A DNA stretch of 12,922 nucleotides from Rhizobium sp. Q54 (GTDB lineage: Bacteria > Pseudomonadota > Alphaproteobacteria > Rhizobiales > Beijerinckiaceae), in NCBI GenBank assembly GCA_945903655.1, contig CAMDOY010000073.1:1-12922 (forward strand), in the 5' to 3' direction. Positions 6,508-12,922 of the stretch are shown in pieces. The notes below the pieces were generated by a model. It worked only from the letters and a program-made list of their open reading frames with translations. It had not been told where the DNA came from and did no database searches. Numbering within the stretch: position 1 is the first letter of the stretch; the number at the start of each line of letters is the position of its first letter. A program made the translations under genes and the position numbers.

Positions 6508-7773
6508 TCAACCAAAGACCTCCGCAGCGATGGTCTTGAACCAGGAGTCCGCATAGGCGGCCTCGCGGGCCCGGACCTCGCTGGAGGCGCCCAGAGTGCT
6601 GACGCCCCCGGCCCCTTCCACATCCGCCAGAAGGCCTCCTGCGGGGTGATAGACGCCCGCCACTGAGATCCCATAGGCGGGGGCGACGATGGAATAGCAG
6701 GTGTTGAGCAGCTTGGGGCTGGCGGGCGCCTCGCCCCGCAGCAGCAGCGCCACGGCGCTGGCGCAGACCTTGGCCTGCGCATTGGCGGCGAAGGCGGATT
6801 TGGGCATGGCGCCTGCGATCGAGGCGTCGCCGATCACATGCATGTTGGGCCGCAGCTTCGACTCGAAGGTCACGGGATCGATGGGGCACCAGCCGCTCTT
6901 GTCGGCTACGCCCGCCGCAACCGCGATGCGCCCGGCCTGCTGGGGCGGGATGATGTTCGCCACATCGGCCTTGTGCCGGTCGAACTCGGTCACCACCACC
7001 ATGTCCTTCACGGAGACTTCCGTGGTCTTGCCGCCGGCGCCCAGCGCCACCCATTCGAGGATGCCCGGATAAAGCTCCTCCCAGGCCGTCTGAAACAGCT
7101 TCTGCTTGGAGAAAGCGTCCTTGGCGTCGAGGACAATGAGCTTCGACTTGGGTTTGTAGGTCTTGAGGTAATGGGCGATCAGGCTGGCGCGCTCATAGGG
7201 GCCGGGCGGGCAGCGATAGGGATTGGCGGGAACGGACATGACCACCACGCCCCCATCGCGCATGGCCTCCAGCTGGCTGCGCAGCAGCAGGGTCTGGGGC
7301 CCCGCCTTCCAGGCGTGAGGCATGATCTGCGCCGCAGCCTCGTCATAGCCGGGCAGGGCGTCGAAACGGATGTCGATCCCCGGCGAGAGTACGAGCCGAT
7401 CATAGGGCAACGTCGCCCCGCTGGCGAGGCGCACCAGGCGGGCGTCCGCGTCCACCCCGGCGGCCATTTCAGGCGCGATGACGATCCCCTCGCGCTTCAG
7501 GGCCTCGTAGCCGAATTGCTGGGCGGCGAGATCTCGGCTGCCGTGGATCACCAGATTGCTGAAGGGGCAGGCGATATAGGTCGCGTTGGGCTCGATCAGC
7601 GTCACCGCCACGCCCAAGCGGTTCAAATAGCGCGCGCAGGTCGCCCCGCCAAAGCCGCCGCCGATGACGACGGCTTTCGGCCGGGCCTGGCCCATGGCGC
7701 GGGGAGCCGCAAGGGTAAGGGCGAGGGTGGCGGCGCCGCCGCTGAGGACGCCGCGTCGGCTGGCGCGGCTCAT
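6508..7773 (-). CDS. fccB: Flavocytochrome c sulfide dehydrogenase flavoprotein subunit (FccB/SoxF)
   Basis: This flavoprotein oxidises sulfide or sulfane sulfur and passes electrons to a c-type cytochrome partner in the periplasm. The 421-residue precursor has a twin-arginine signal (SRRGVLSGGAATLALTLAAP, residues 5-24). A dinucleotide-binding VVIGGGFGGATCARYL follows at 35-50. C69 in YIACPFSN fits the cysteine that holds FAD covalently in flavocytochrome c. C188 in NPYRCPPGPYERA is one of the redox-disulfide candidates, with C296 (GWCPID) or C359 as possible partner; I did not assign the pair. The C-terminal NTCYSIVAPAYGISVAGVY block is typical of FccB. The start at 7773 is supported by GAGGAG four bases upstream; the frame is open to 7800 but that start lacks a ribosome site. 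It overlaps the upstream cytochrome gene by four bases (ATGA). Confidence 0.93.
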   Translation of the reverse strand: MSRASRRGVLSGGAATLALTLAAPRAMGQARPKAVVIGGGFGGATCARYLNRLGVAVTLIEPNATYIACPFSNLVIHGSRDLAAQQFGYEALKREGIVIAPEMAAGVDADARLVRLASGATLPYDRLVLSPGIDIRFDALPGYDEAAAQIMPHAWKAGPQTLLLRSQLEAMRDGGVVVMSVPANPYRCPPGPYERASLIAHYLKTYKPKSKLIVLDAKDAFSKQKLFQTAWEELYPGILEWVALGAGGKTTEVSVKDMVVVTEFDRHKADVANIIPPQQAGRIAVAAGVADKSGWCPIDPVTFESKLRPNMHVIGDASIAGAMPKSAFAANAQAKVCASAVALLLRGEAPASPKLLNTCYSIVAPAYGISVAGVYHPAGGLLADVEGAGGVSTLGASSEVRAREAAYADSWFKTIAAEVFG

Positions 7774-8072
7774 GGCGCGCTCCTCTGGCTGGCGAGCCAC
7801 TGGGAGATGGCGCGGGTCTCGGTCTCGTTGAAGCCCTTGGCCAGACGGTTCATGAGGGTCGCGGGCCGGGCGCCGGATTTGAAGGCGCCCATGGCCTCAG
7901 TGATTTCGTCGGCGCTGAGGCCGGACAGGGAGGGGATCTCCACGCCCGCCGCCCCATGGCAGCCCGAACATGACAAAGCGCCCGGCGGCGCAGGGCTTTG
8001 CGCGCAGGCTGAACTCATAGAAAAAAGAAAAGCGAGAACGGTGGCGCGCACGCGGGTCATGGGCACATCCAT
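7770..8072 (-). CDS. fccA: Small monohaem cytochrome c, likely FccA/SoxE partner of the flavoprotein
   Basis: A 100-residue exported class I cytochrome c. It has a hydrophobic signal segment (VRATVLAFLFSMSSACAQ, residues 8-25), one haem site CSGCH at 35-39, and a C-terminal half SGLSADEITEAMGAFKSGAR followed by TLMNRLAKGF; M74 there is the likely distal ligand. This layout matches the monohaem form of the FccA subunit. The four-base overlap with fccB supports them forming one complex. The position directly behind the molybdenum hydroxylase genes (37 bases) means it could also take electrons from IorAB, whose relatives use a cytochrome acceptor. Start choice is uncertain: ATG at 8072 or ATG at 8060, neither with a strong ribosome site. 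SSAC before residue 24 is a poor lipobox, so I treat it as soluble. Confidence 0.87.
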   Translation of the reverse strand: MDVPMTRVRATVLAFLFSMSSACAQSPAPPGALSCSGCHGAAGVEIPSLSGLSADEITEAMGAFKSGARPATLMNRLAKGFNETETRAISQWLASQRSAP

Positions 8073-8109
8073 GAGAGTGGCGGCGGCCCTTGGGCCGCTG
8101 CCGAACGCC

Positions 8110-10284
8110 TTACGCCTTGCGCAGGTCGGTGTTCTTGATGGGCATGTTGCGCACACGCTTGCCGGTGGCGGCGAAGATCGCGTTCAGCACCGCAGGCGCC
8201 GCCACGAAGATCGTGGGTTCGCCAACGCCGCCCCAGAACCCGCCCGAGGGCATCACGATGCTCTCGACCGCAGGCATGTCCTCCATGCGCAGGATCGGGT
8301 AGGTGTCGAAGTTCTCCTGTTCGATCCTGCCGTCCTTGATGGTGATCTCCTGCAGCATCGCAGCGCCCAGACCATAGGCGAAGGAGCCCTCGATCTGCCC
8401 CTCGATCTGTCGGGGGTTCACCGCATGGCCGCAGTCGGTCGCCGCGACAATGCGGTGCACCTTCAGCACGCCCTTGGCGTCCACCGACACTTCCGCGCAG
8501 GCGGCCACATAGCTGCCGTAGCCCATGTGCTGGGCGAGGCCCCGGAACACGCCCGGCGCCGCCGGCTTGCCCCAGCCGCCCTTGTCCGCGACCGCATTCA
8601 GAACCGCCAGATGCTTCGGGTGGTTCTTCATGAGACGCCGACGGAACTCCAGGGGATCGACGCCCGCCGCATGGGCGAGTTCGTCCATGAAGCACTCGGT
8701 GTAGATGGCGTTCTGGTTGTTGTTCACCCCGCGCCAGAAGCCCGGACGAATCGGGGGATTGCGCATGGCGTGGTCGATCAGCAGGTTGGGGATCGAATAG
8801 CCAAACGCGCCTTCGGCTCCGCCGGGGTTGAGGCCCTGGAAAGTGAAGGCGTCGCGCCCGTCCTTGTCCAGACCCTCGGGACGGATCGTCGCCTGGATCG
8901 ACTGGCCGGAAATGCGCATCTGCAGGCCGACGAGATTGCCGTCCTTGTCGAGGCCGCCGACCAGCTTGCACTGGGTGATGGGATGATAGGTCCCATGGCG
9001 CTGGTCCTCTTCGCGCGACCAGATCATCTTGATCGGCACGCCCGGCATTTCCTTGGCGATCAGGGCCGCCTGACGGGCGAAGTCCTGGCTCGTCGCGCGC
9101 CGACCAAAGCCGCCGCCCAGATCTAGACGATAGACATCGCATTTGTCGAGCGGCAGGCCAACGCCCTGGGACACGGCGGCCAGGGCGGCCTCCGCATTCT
9201 GGGTGGCGGTCCAGACTTCGCACTTCTCGGGGGTGTAGCGCGCCGTGGCGTTGAGGGGCTCCATGGGGGCATGGTGCTGGTAGGGGACGCTGTAGACCGC
9301 CTCCACCTTCTTCACCGCGCCCGCGATGGCCGCAGCCGCGTCGCCCGCCTTGTTGCCCACGAAGGCCTCTGGCGCATCGAGCCCGGCCTTCAGGGTCGCG
9401 GCGATGGAGGCGCTGTCGAGCTTGGCGTGCGGGCCCTCGTCATAGTCGAACTTGACGGCTTCGAGGGCGGTCTTGGCGCGCCACCAGGTGTCGGCGATGA
9501 CAGCCACCGCGTTCTCCACCCGCACGACCTTCTTCACGCCGGGCATCTTCTCGGCCTTGGAGGCGTCGAAGCTCTTCAGCTTGCCGCCGACGATGGGGCA
9601 ATCCTGTACGGCGGCGTTGAGCATGCCGGGCATCTTGTGGTCGATGCTGTAGATCTGGGCGCCGTTGACCTTGCCCGCCTGATGCAGGCGCTTCATGGGC
9701 TTGCCGGCGATGGTCCAGTCCTTGGGGTCCTTGAGGGCGGGCTCCTTCGGCGCCTCCAGCTTGGCGGCGGCGTCGGCCACCTTGCCATAGGTGATGGTGC
9801 GGTTGGAGGCCTTATGGCTGATCACGCCCTTGGCGACCGTGCACTCGGCGACAGGAACCTTCCACTCATTGGCCGCCGCCTGCACGAGCATCATGCGGGC
9901 CGCTGCGCCGCCTTGACGCACATAGACAGCGGATTGGCGGATGCCCTGGCTGCCAGCAGTCTGGAAGTTGCCCCAGACGCGCTTGCGGGCAAGGTTCTGG
10001 CCGGGGGTGGGATATTCGGTGGTGACCTTGGACCAGTCAGCCTCGAGCTCTTCGGCGACGAGCTGGGCGAGGCCGGTGATGGTGCCCTGGCCCATCTCCA
10101 CGCGGGCGATGCGGATCACCACGGTATCGTCGGGCTTGACGACGACCCAGGCGTTGACCTCGGGCGGCAAGCCCTGGGCCGCAGCCTCATCAGCGAAGGG
10201 AATGGTGAAGCCGAGCGTGAGGCCGCCGGTGGCTGCAGTGGCGCCGACAAGGAAATTGCGGCGGGAAAGATCAATAGCGTTCAT
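8110..10284 (-). CDS. Molybdopterin-binding large subunit of an IorB-like (isoquinoline 1-oxidoreductase type) molybdenum hydroxylase
   Basis: Catalytic subunit of a xanthine-oxidase-family enzyme that hydroxylates N-heterocycles or oxidises aldehydes using water. The 724-residue length fits the single-subunit IorB/AldB type. The twin-arginine signal (LSRRNFLVGATAATGG, residues 6-21) places it in the periplasm. Cofactor motifs follow in order: ARVEMGQGTITGL at 60-72, HHAPMEP at 337-343, DLGGGFGRR at 388-396, GFWRGVNNNQN in the C-terminal half, and GGVGEPTI near the end, where E689 should be the catalytic glutamate. It starts at ATG 10284 with GGGAGGGG six bases upstream, 14 bases after the [2Fe-2S] subunit. 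No FAD subunit is nearby, so electrons probably pass via the Fe-S subunit to a cytochrome. Substrate is unknown; its position ahead of sulfur-oxidation genes is the only clue. Confidence 0.92.
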   Translation of the reverse strand: MNAIDLSRRNFLVGATAATGGLTLGFTIPFADEAAAQGLPPEVNAWVVVKPDDTVVIRIARVEMGQGTITGLAQLVAEELEADWSKVTTEYPTPGQNLARKRVWGNFQTAGSQGIRQSAVYVRQGGAAARMMLVQAAANEWKVPVAECTVAKGVISHKASNRTITYGKVADAAAKLEAPKEPALKDPKDWTIAGKPMKRLHQAGKVNGAQIYSIDHKMPGMLNAAVQDCPIVGGKLKSFDASKAEKMPGVKKVVRVENAVAVIADTWWRAKTALEAVKFDYDEGPHAKLDSASIAATLKAGLDAPEAFVGNKAGDAAAAIAGAVKKVEAVYSVPYQHHAPMEPLNATARYTPEKCEVWTATQNAEAALAAVSQGVGLPLDKCDVYRLDLGGGFGRRATSQDFARQAALIAKEMPGVPIKMIWSREEDQRHGTYHPITQCKLVGGLDKDGNLVGLQMRISGQSIQATIRPEGLDKDGRDAFTFQGLNPGGAEGAFGYSIPNLLIDHAMRNPPIRPGFWRGVNNNQNAIYTECFMDELAHAAGVDPLEFRRRLMKNHPKHLAVLNAVADKGGWGKPAAPGVFRGLAQHMGYGSYVAACAEVSVDAKGVLKVHRIVAATDCGHAVNPRQIEGQIEGSFAYGLGAAMLQEITIKDGRIEQENFDTYPILRMEDMPAVESIVMPSGGFWGGVGEPTIFVAAPAVLNAIFAATGKRVRNMPIKNTDLRKA

Positions 10285-10298
10285 GGATGGCCCCTCCC

Positions 10299-10754
<456 letters not shown>

Positions 10755-11329
10755 CTTGCGCCTCCCTGGCGGCGCCCATAAAGTATGGCTGCCGCGAAAA
10801 ACTCGAAAGTATACCACTCCCGGTCTAGAAGTCTAATCCTTCGCGGCGCCCATCAACGGATGGTGATCGCTTTCGCAAGGTGGCGAGCTGGCGATCCCTC
10901 AGCGATCCGCCTCTTTGTTGATCGGCGCAAGCTGTGACGGCTAGAAGCAAAAAAGCTGCGCGGCGAACGGAACGACAATGAGGTGGCAGTCTGCAGGCAG
11001 CGAGTTCCCCACCCCTGGTTACGGAAAAAGAGGATGCGCCGCCCGGTGATTCTTCGTCCATGCTTTGATTGCAAAGCCGCCAACCAGCGAGGCAGATGCG
11101 CTCGCCAATGCGACGATGCGGCGTGGGGGCTCGAGAGCGCCAACTTTGTCTCTTGGCTCTGATGGCGGCTGCAAGTTGACCACCCTTTTAGGGGTGCTCA
11201 AATCGCTTGGCTTCAAGCCTTATGCGTAAAAAAGTCCTATAGCATACGGTCTTGATCGCTTAAGCTGGTAAATAGATTTAAAATGAAACGTGAAAGAAGC
11301 CATGCGTAAAGGTTATCCGCGCACAGGTC
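10755..11329. other. 575-base stretch between the operon and the marR-like gene, no convincing gene
   Basis: It must contain the leader and promoter of the iorAB-sox operon (candidate -10 at 10808-10813) and the 3' end of the marR-like transcript. Open frames on the minus strand at 11019-11216 and 10853-11143 are short, lack good ribosome sites and show no family I know. The segment 11220-11300 is A+T-rich. I see no strong hairpin-plus-T terminator, no tRNA and no repeat larger than the AAAGTAT pair. Confidence 0.5.
10808..10813 (-). promoter_or_regulatory. Candidate -10 box upstream of the iorAB-sox operon
   Basis: TATACT on the minus strand (five of six to TATAAT) lies about 54 bases before the start of the first operon gene. 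No convincing -35 box is seen at 16-18 bases. The heptamer AAAGTAT (plus strand) occurs here at 10806-10812 and again at 10780-10786, a 26-base step, which could mark a regulator site. Weak evidence. Confidence 0.25.
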
Positions 11330-11821
11330 TCATTGCTCCTTGCGCGGCGCAGGCAACCGGGCGAGGGCCTCGGGCAATCCCGCCAGCAGGCGTTGGAAGA
11401 AGCGTCGCTGGTCTGCGATGACCTCGGGGCTGGGTGTGTCGAAGAGCGCTTCATTGATCATCTGCAAATTGGGACTGATGGAGGCCAGAAGCTCTGCGCC
11501 CGCCCCGGTTACGCTCAATTCAACCGCGCGGCTATCCTGGGCGCTCGCCTGTTTATCGAGCAGGCCCTTGGCGACGAGGGAGTTCACCTCCGTCGTAATG
11601 TGGGTGGCGGCCACATGGAGATGATCTGCCACCTGCCGCACACTCACCGCGCCCTGAGGCGCCAGACGGCCTACAGACAAGAGAATGCCAAGCTCCGTCC
11701 CGCCCAGTCCGATGCGACGGGCGATGGAGCGCCGAAGGGATTGCATGCCTGCGGACATCGCGAAGAGATCCGCGATGAAGTCCCGGAATTCAGCCTCTTT
11801 CTCAAAATCAAATGCGGCCAT
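11330..11821 (-). CDS. MarR-family transcriptional regulator
   Basis: A 163-residue winged helix-turn-helix regulator that would bind DNA as a dimer and release it on binding a small, often aromatic, ligand. N-terminal dimerisation helices occupy about 1-45, then ELGILLSVGRL and the helix-turn-helix around SVRQVADHLHVAATHITTEVNSLVAKGLL (residues 60-88). The wing is DSRAVELSVTGAG at 96-108, matching the family's DxRxxxLxLTxxG signature. C-terminal helices complete the dimer interface. The ATG at 11821 has GAGGG about five bases upstream. It is divergent from the hydroxylase at 11930 with 108 bases between starts, the usual arrangement for a MarR repressor of an aromatic-hydroxylation gene such as HpaR. 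It could instead act on the sox operon on its other side. Confidence 0.9.
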   Translation of the reverse strand: MAAFDFEKEAEFRDFIADLFAMSAGMQSLRRSIARRIGLGGTELGILLSVGRLAPQGAVSVRQVADHLHVAATHITTEVNSLVAKGLLDKQASAQDSRAVELSVTGAGAELLASISPNLQMINEALFDTPSPEVIADQRRFFQRLLAGLPEALARLPAPRKEQ

Positions 11822-11873
11822 GGGCGCCCTCTAGCAGCTTTTTGAACAGATCATGCGCGCAAACCGCCGTCGC

Positions 11874-11903
11874 TTGACAGTAGCTAATAAACATCGCTAA
11901 ATT
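11874..11903 (+). promoter_or_regulatory. Candidate promoter of the hydroxylase gene, with an inverted repeat as possible MarR operator
   Basis: TTGACA at 11874-11879 is a perfect -35 box; 18 bases later TAAATT (11898-11903) matches the -10 consensus at four of six positions. Between them lies TAGCTAATAAACATCGCTA (11881-11899), an imperfect inverted repeat with TAGC/GCTA ends. Its size and place suit a MarR dimer that would block RNA polymerase. The start codon follows 27 bases after the -10 box, with a ribosome site AGGGGG at 11918-11923. The operator assignment is inference. Confidence 0.45.
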
Positions 11904-11929
11904 TTGTCCCAGCTCATAGGGGGTTCATC

Positions 11930-12922
11930 ATGCTGAGATCAGGCAAGGACTACCTCGCTTCCCTGCGCGACGGTCGGCGCATCCGCTTCGGCAAGGAACT
12001 CGTCAGCGATGTGACGGCGCATCCTGCGTTCCGAAAGACGGCGCAATCCTTCGCGCGCATCTATGACCTCAAGCGCAGCCCCGAGAATATGGCGGATATG
12101 TCCTACGAGGTGGATGGCGAACGCTGTTCCGCCTGGTTCAAGGCGCCGCAGTCCAAGGCCGATCTGCAACATCGCGCGGAGGCCCATCGCTGCGTGGCGC
12201 AATGGAGCTGCGGCCTCCTGGGCCGTTCCATGGATCATGTGCCCTCGTTCATCGCGGGCATGAGCATGAAGCCGGAGCTGTTCGAGGCAAATCGCCCGGG
12301 TTTCGGGCAGAATGTGATCAATTATCTCGACTATCTGCGCAAGGGCGATCTTTTCGCGTGCTACCTCGTTTTGACGCCGCAGACCTCCCGCGGGATCGCC
12401 GGGCCCGCAAAGGCGAATTTCCGCGTCGTTGGCGAATATGACGGAGGCATCATCGTCTCCGGCCAGAAGATGCTGGGGACCTCCGCCGTCTTTTCTGACG
12501 AAGCCTGGATTGGCAGCATGATTCCGCTCGGCCCCGATCAGGTGGAGGAAGCCGTGACTTTCGCGGTCCCCATCAATGCGCCGGGGGTGGAGCTCTGGGT
12601 GCGCAAATCCTTCGAGTTGAACGCCACCAGTCGCGTCGACAATTACTTCTCGTCGCAGTTCGATGAAACGGACGCAGTCATGATCTTCACCGACGTGAAG
12701 GTCCCCTGGGAGCGCGTGTTCTGCTACCGCGACGTGCCGTTGATGCGCGATATGTATTTCAAGACGCCGGGCCATGTGCTCGGCAATCACCAGTCCAACT
12801 GGCGCTTCTCGGAGAAGCTCAAGCTCATCAATGGAATCGCCCATCAGGCGGCGGAATATGGCAATTTGCTGGGCATTCCGGCGGTCCAGCAGACACTTGG
12901 CCGTCTGGCGGCGGGGGAGGCG
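11930..12922 (+). CDS. 4-hydroxyphenylacetate 3-hydroxylase family (HpaB-like) FADH2-dependent monooxygenase, 3' end cut by window
   Basis: Large component of two-component flavin monooxygenases that ortho-hydroxylate phenols with FADH2 supplied by a separate reductase. The frame from ATG 11930 is open to the window end (331 codons of about 480-520). It begins MLRSGKDYLASLRDGRRIRF and continues DVTAHPAFRKTAQSFARIYD, the classic N-terminal block. LGRSMDHVPSF at 97-107 matches the GRSPDxxN region, YLVLTPQTSR at 145-154 and GQKMLGTSA at 178-186 line the flavin site, and FAVPINAPGVELWVRKSFE follows. AGGGGG lies six bases before the start. Family members act on 4-hydroxyphenylacetate, chlorophenols, pyrrole-2-carboxylate and other substrates, so the exact substrate is open. 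It is divergent from the MarR-family gene, which probably controls it. Confidence 0.9.
   Translation, partial: MLRSGKDYLASLRDGRRIRFGKELVSDVTAHPAFRKTAQSFARIYDLKRSPENMADMSYEVDGERCSAWFKAPQSKADLQHRAEAHRCVAQWSCGLLGRSMDHVPSFIAGMSMKPELFEANRPGFGQNVINYLDYLRKGDLFACYLVLTPQTSRGIAGPAKANFRVVGEYDGGIIVSGQKMLGTSAVFSDEAWIGSMIPLGPDQVEEAVTFAVPINAPGVELWVRKSFELNATSRVDNYFSSQFDETDAVMIFTDVKVPWERVFCYRDVPLMRDMYFKTPGHVLGNHQSNWRFSEKLKLINGIAHQAAEYGNLLGIPAVQQTLGRLAAGEA

Noticed and set aside
6838..9126. A 762-codon open frame on the plus strand
   Set aside because: It lies antisense to fccB, fccA and iorB, which have full family motifs. Its product is histidine-, glycine- and arginine-rich low-complexity text with no domain, as expected for a shadow frame in high G+C DNA.
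8057..9223. A 388-codon frame on the minus strand
   Set aside because: Same strand as iorB but out of frame with it; arginine-rich text without motifs, while the overlapping iorB frame has every cofactor motif.
11019..11216. A 65-codon frame on the minus strand, starting at TTG
   Set aside because: No good ribosome site, rare start codon, no family resemblance; more likely noncoding.
11939..12844. A 301-codon open frame on the minus strand
   Set aside because: Antisense to the HpaB-like monooxygenase, whose motifs and ribosome site are clear on the plus strand.

Overview
The window is high in G+C, with tightly packed Sox and molybdenum-hydroxylase genes. Protein resemblance (Bug/TctC-type and PQQ-alcohol-dehydrogenase remnants, an alphaproteobacterial style of SoxXYZA, IorAB-like and HpaB-like genes) suggests an alphaproteobacterium, probably Hyphomicrobiales. 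I infer this from pattern recognition only; no search was run.

Layout. Positions 1-1086 (+) hold most of a class V aminotransferase whose first codons lie before the window. Positions about 1265-2583 (-) are a graveyard of gene pieces packed end to end: a frameshifted and internally deleted CaiB-type CoA-transferase, the C-terminal half of a Bug/TctC solute-binding protein, about 32 residues of a sulfatase C-terminal domain, and the Walker A end of an ABC ATPase. Positions about 2600-3865 are visibly richer in A+T and carry only small uncharacterised frames (a possible one-helix membrane peptide, a 146-residue helical protein, a 44-residue peptide). Positions 3866-4450 (+) are a decayed C-terminal piece of a PQQ-dependent alcohol dehydrogenase. 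It stops 10 bases from the end of soxA.

The core is a minus-strand operon, transcribed from about 10.8 kb down to 4.46 kb: IorA-like [2Fe-2S] subunit, IorB-like molybdopterin subunit, small cytochrome c, flavocytochrome c sulfide dehydrogenase flavoprotein (FccB/SoxF), SoxX, SoxY, SoxZ, SoxA. From the cytochrome onward the genes overlap or touch, so translational coupling is likely. These proteins should be exported: SoxXA joins a sulfur compound to the cysteine of SoxYZ, FccAB oxidises sulfide or sulfane sulfur, and electrons pass to c-type cytochromes. Two things are odd. There is no soxB or soxCD beside soxA, where the operon meets the PQQ remnant. SoxY also ends in TLPACAEER instead of the usual GGCGG arm. 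Together with the leading molybdenum hydroxylase pair, this suggests either a broken sox locus or a modified, SoxB-independent sulfur or organosulfur pathway.

On the right, a MarR-family regulator (-) is divergent from a 4-hydroxyphenylacetate 3-hydroxylase-family flavin monooxygenase (+), which runs off the window end. The 108-base gap between them holds a promoter-like TTGACA/TAAATT pair with an inverted repeat between the boxes.
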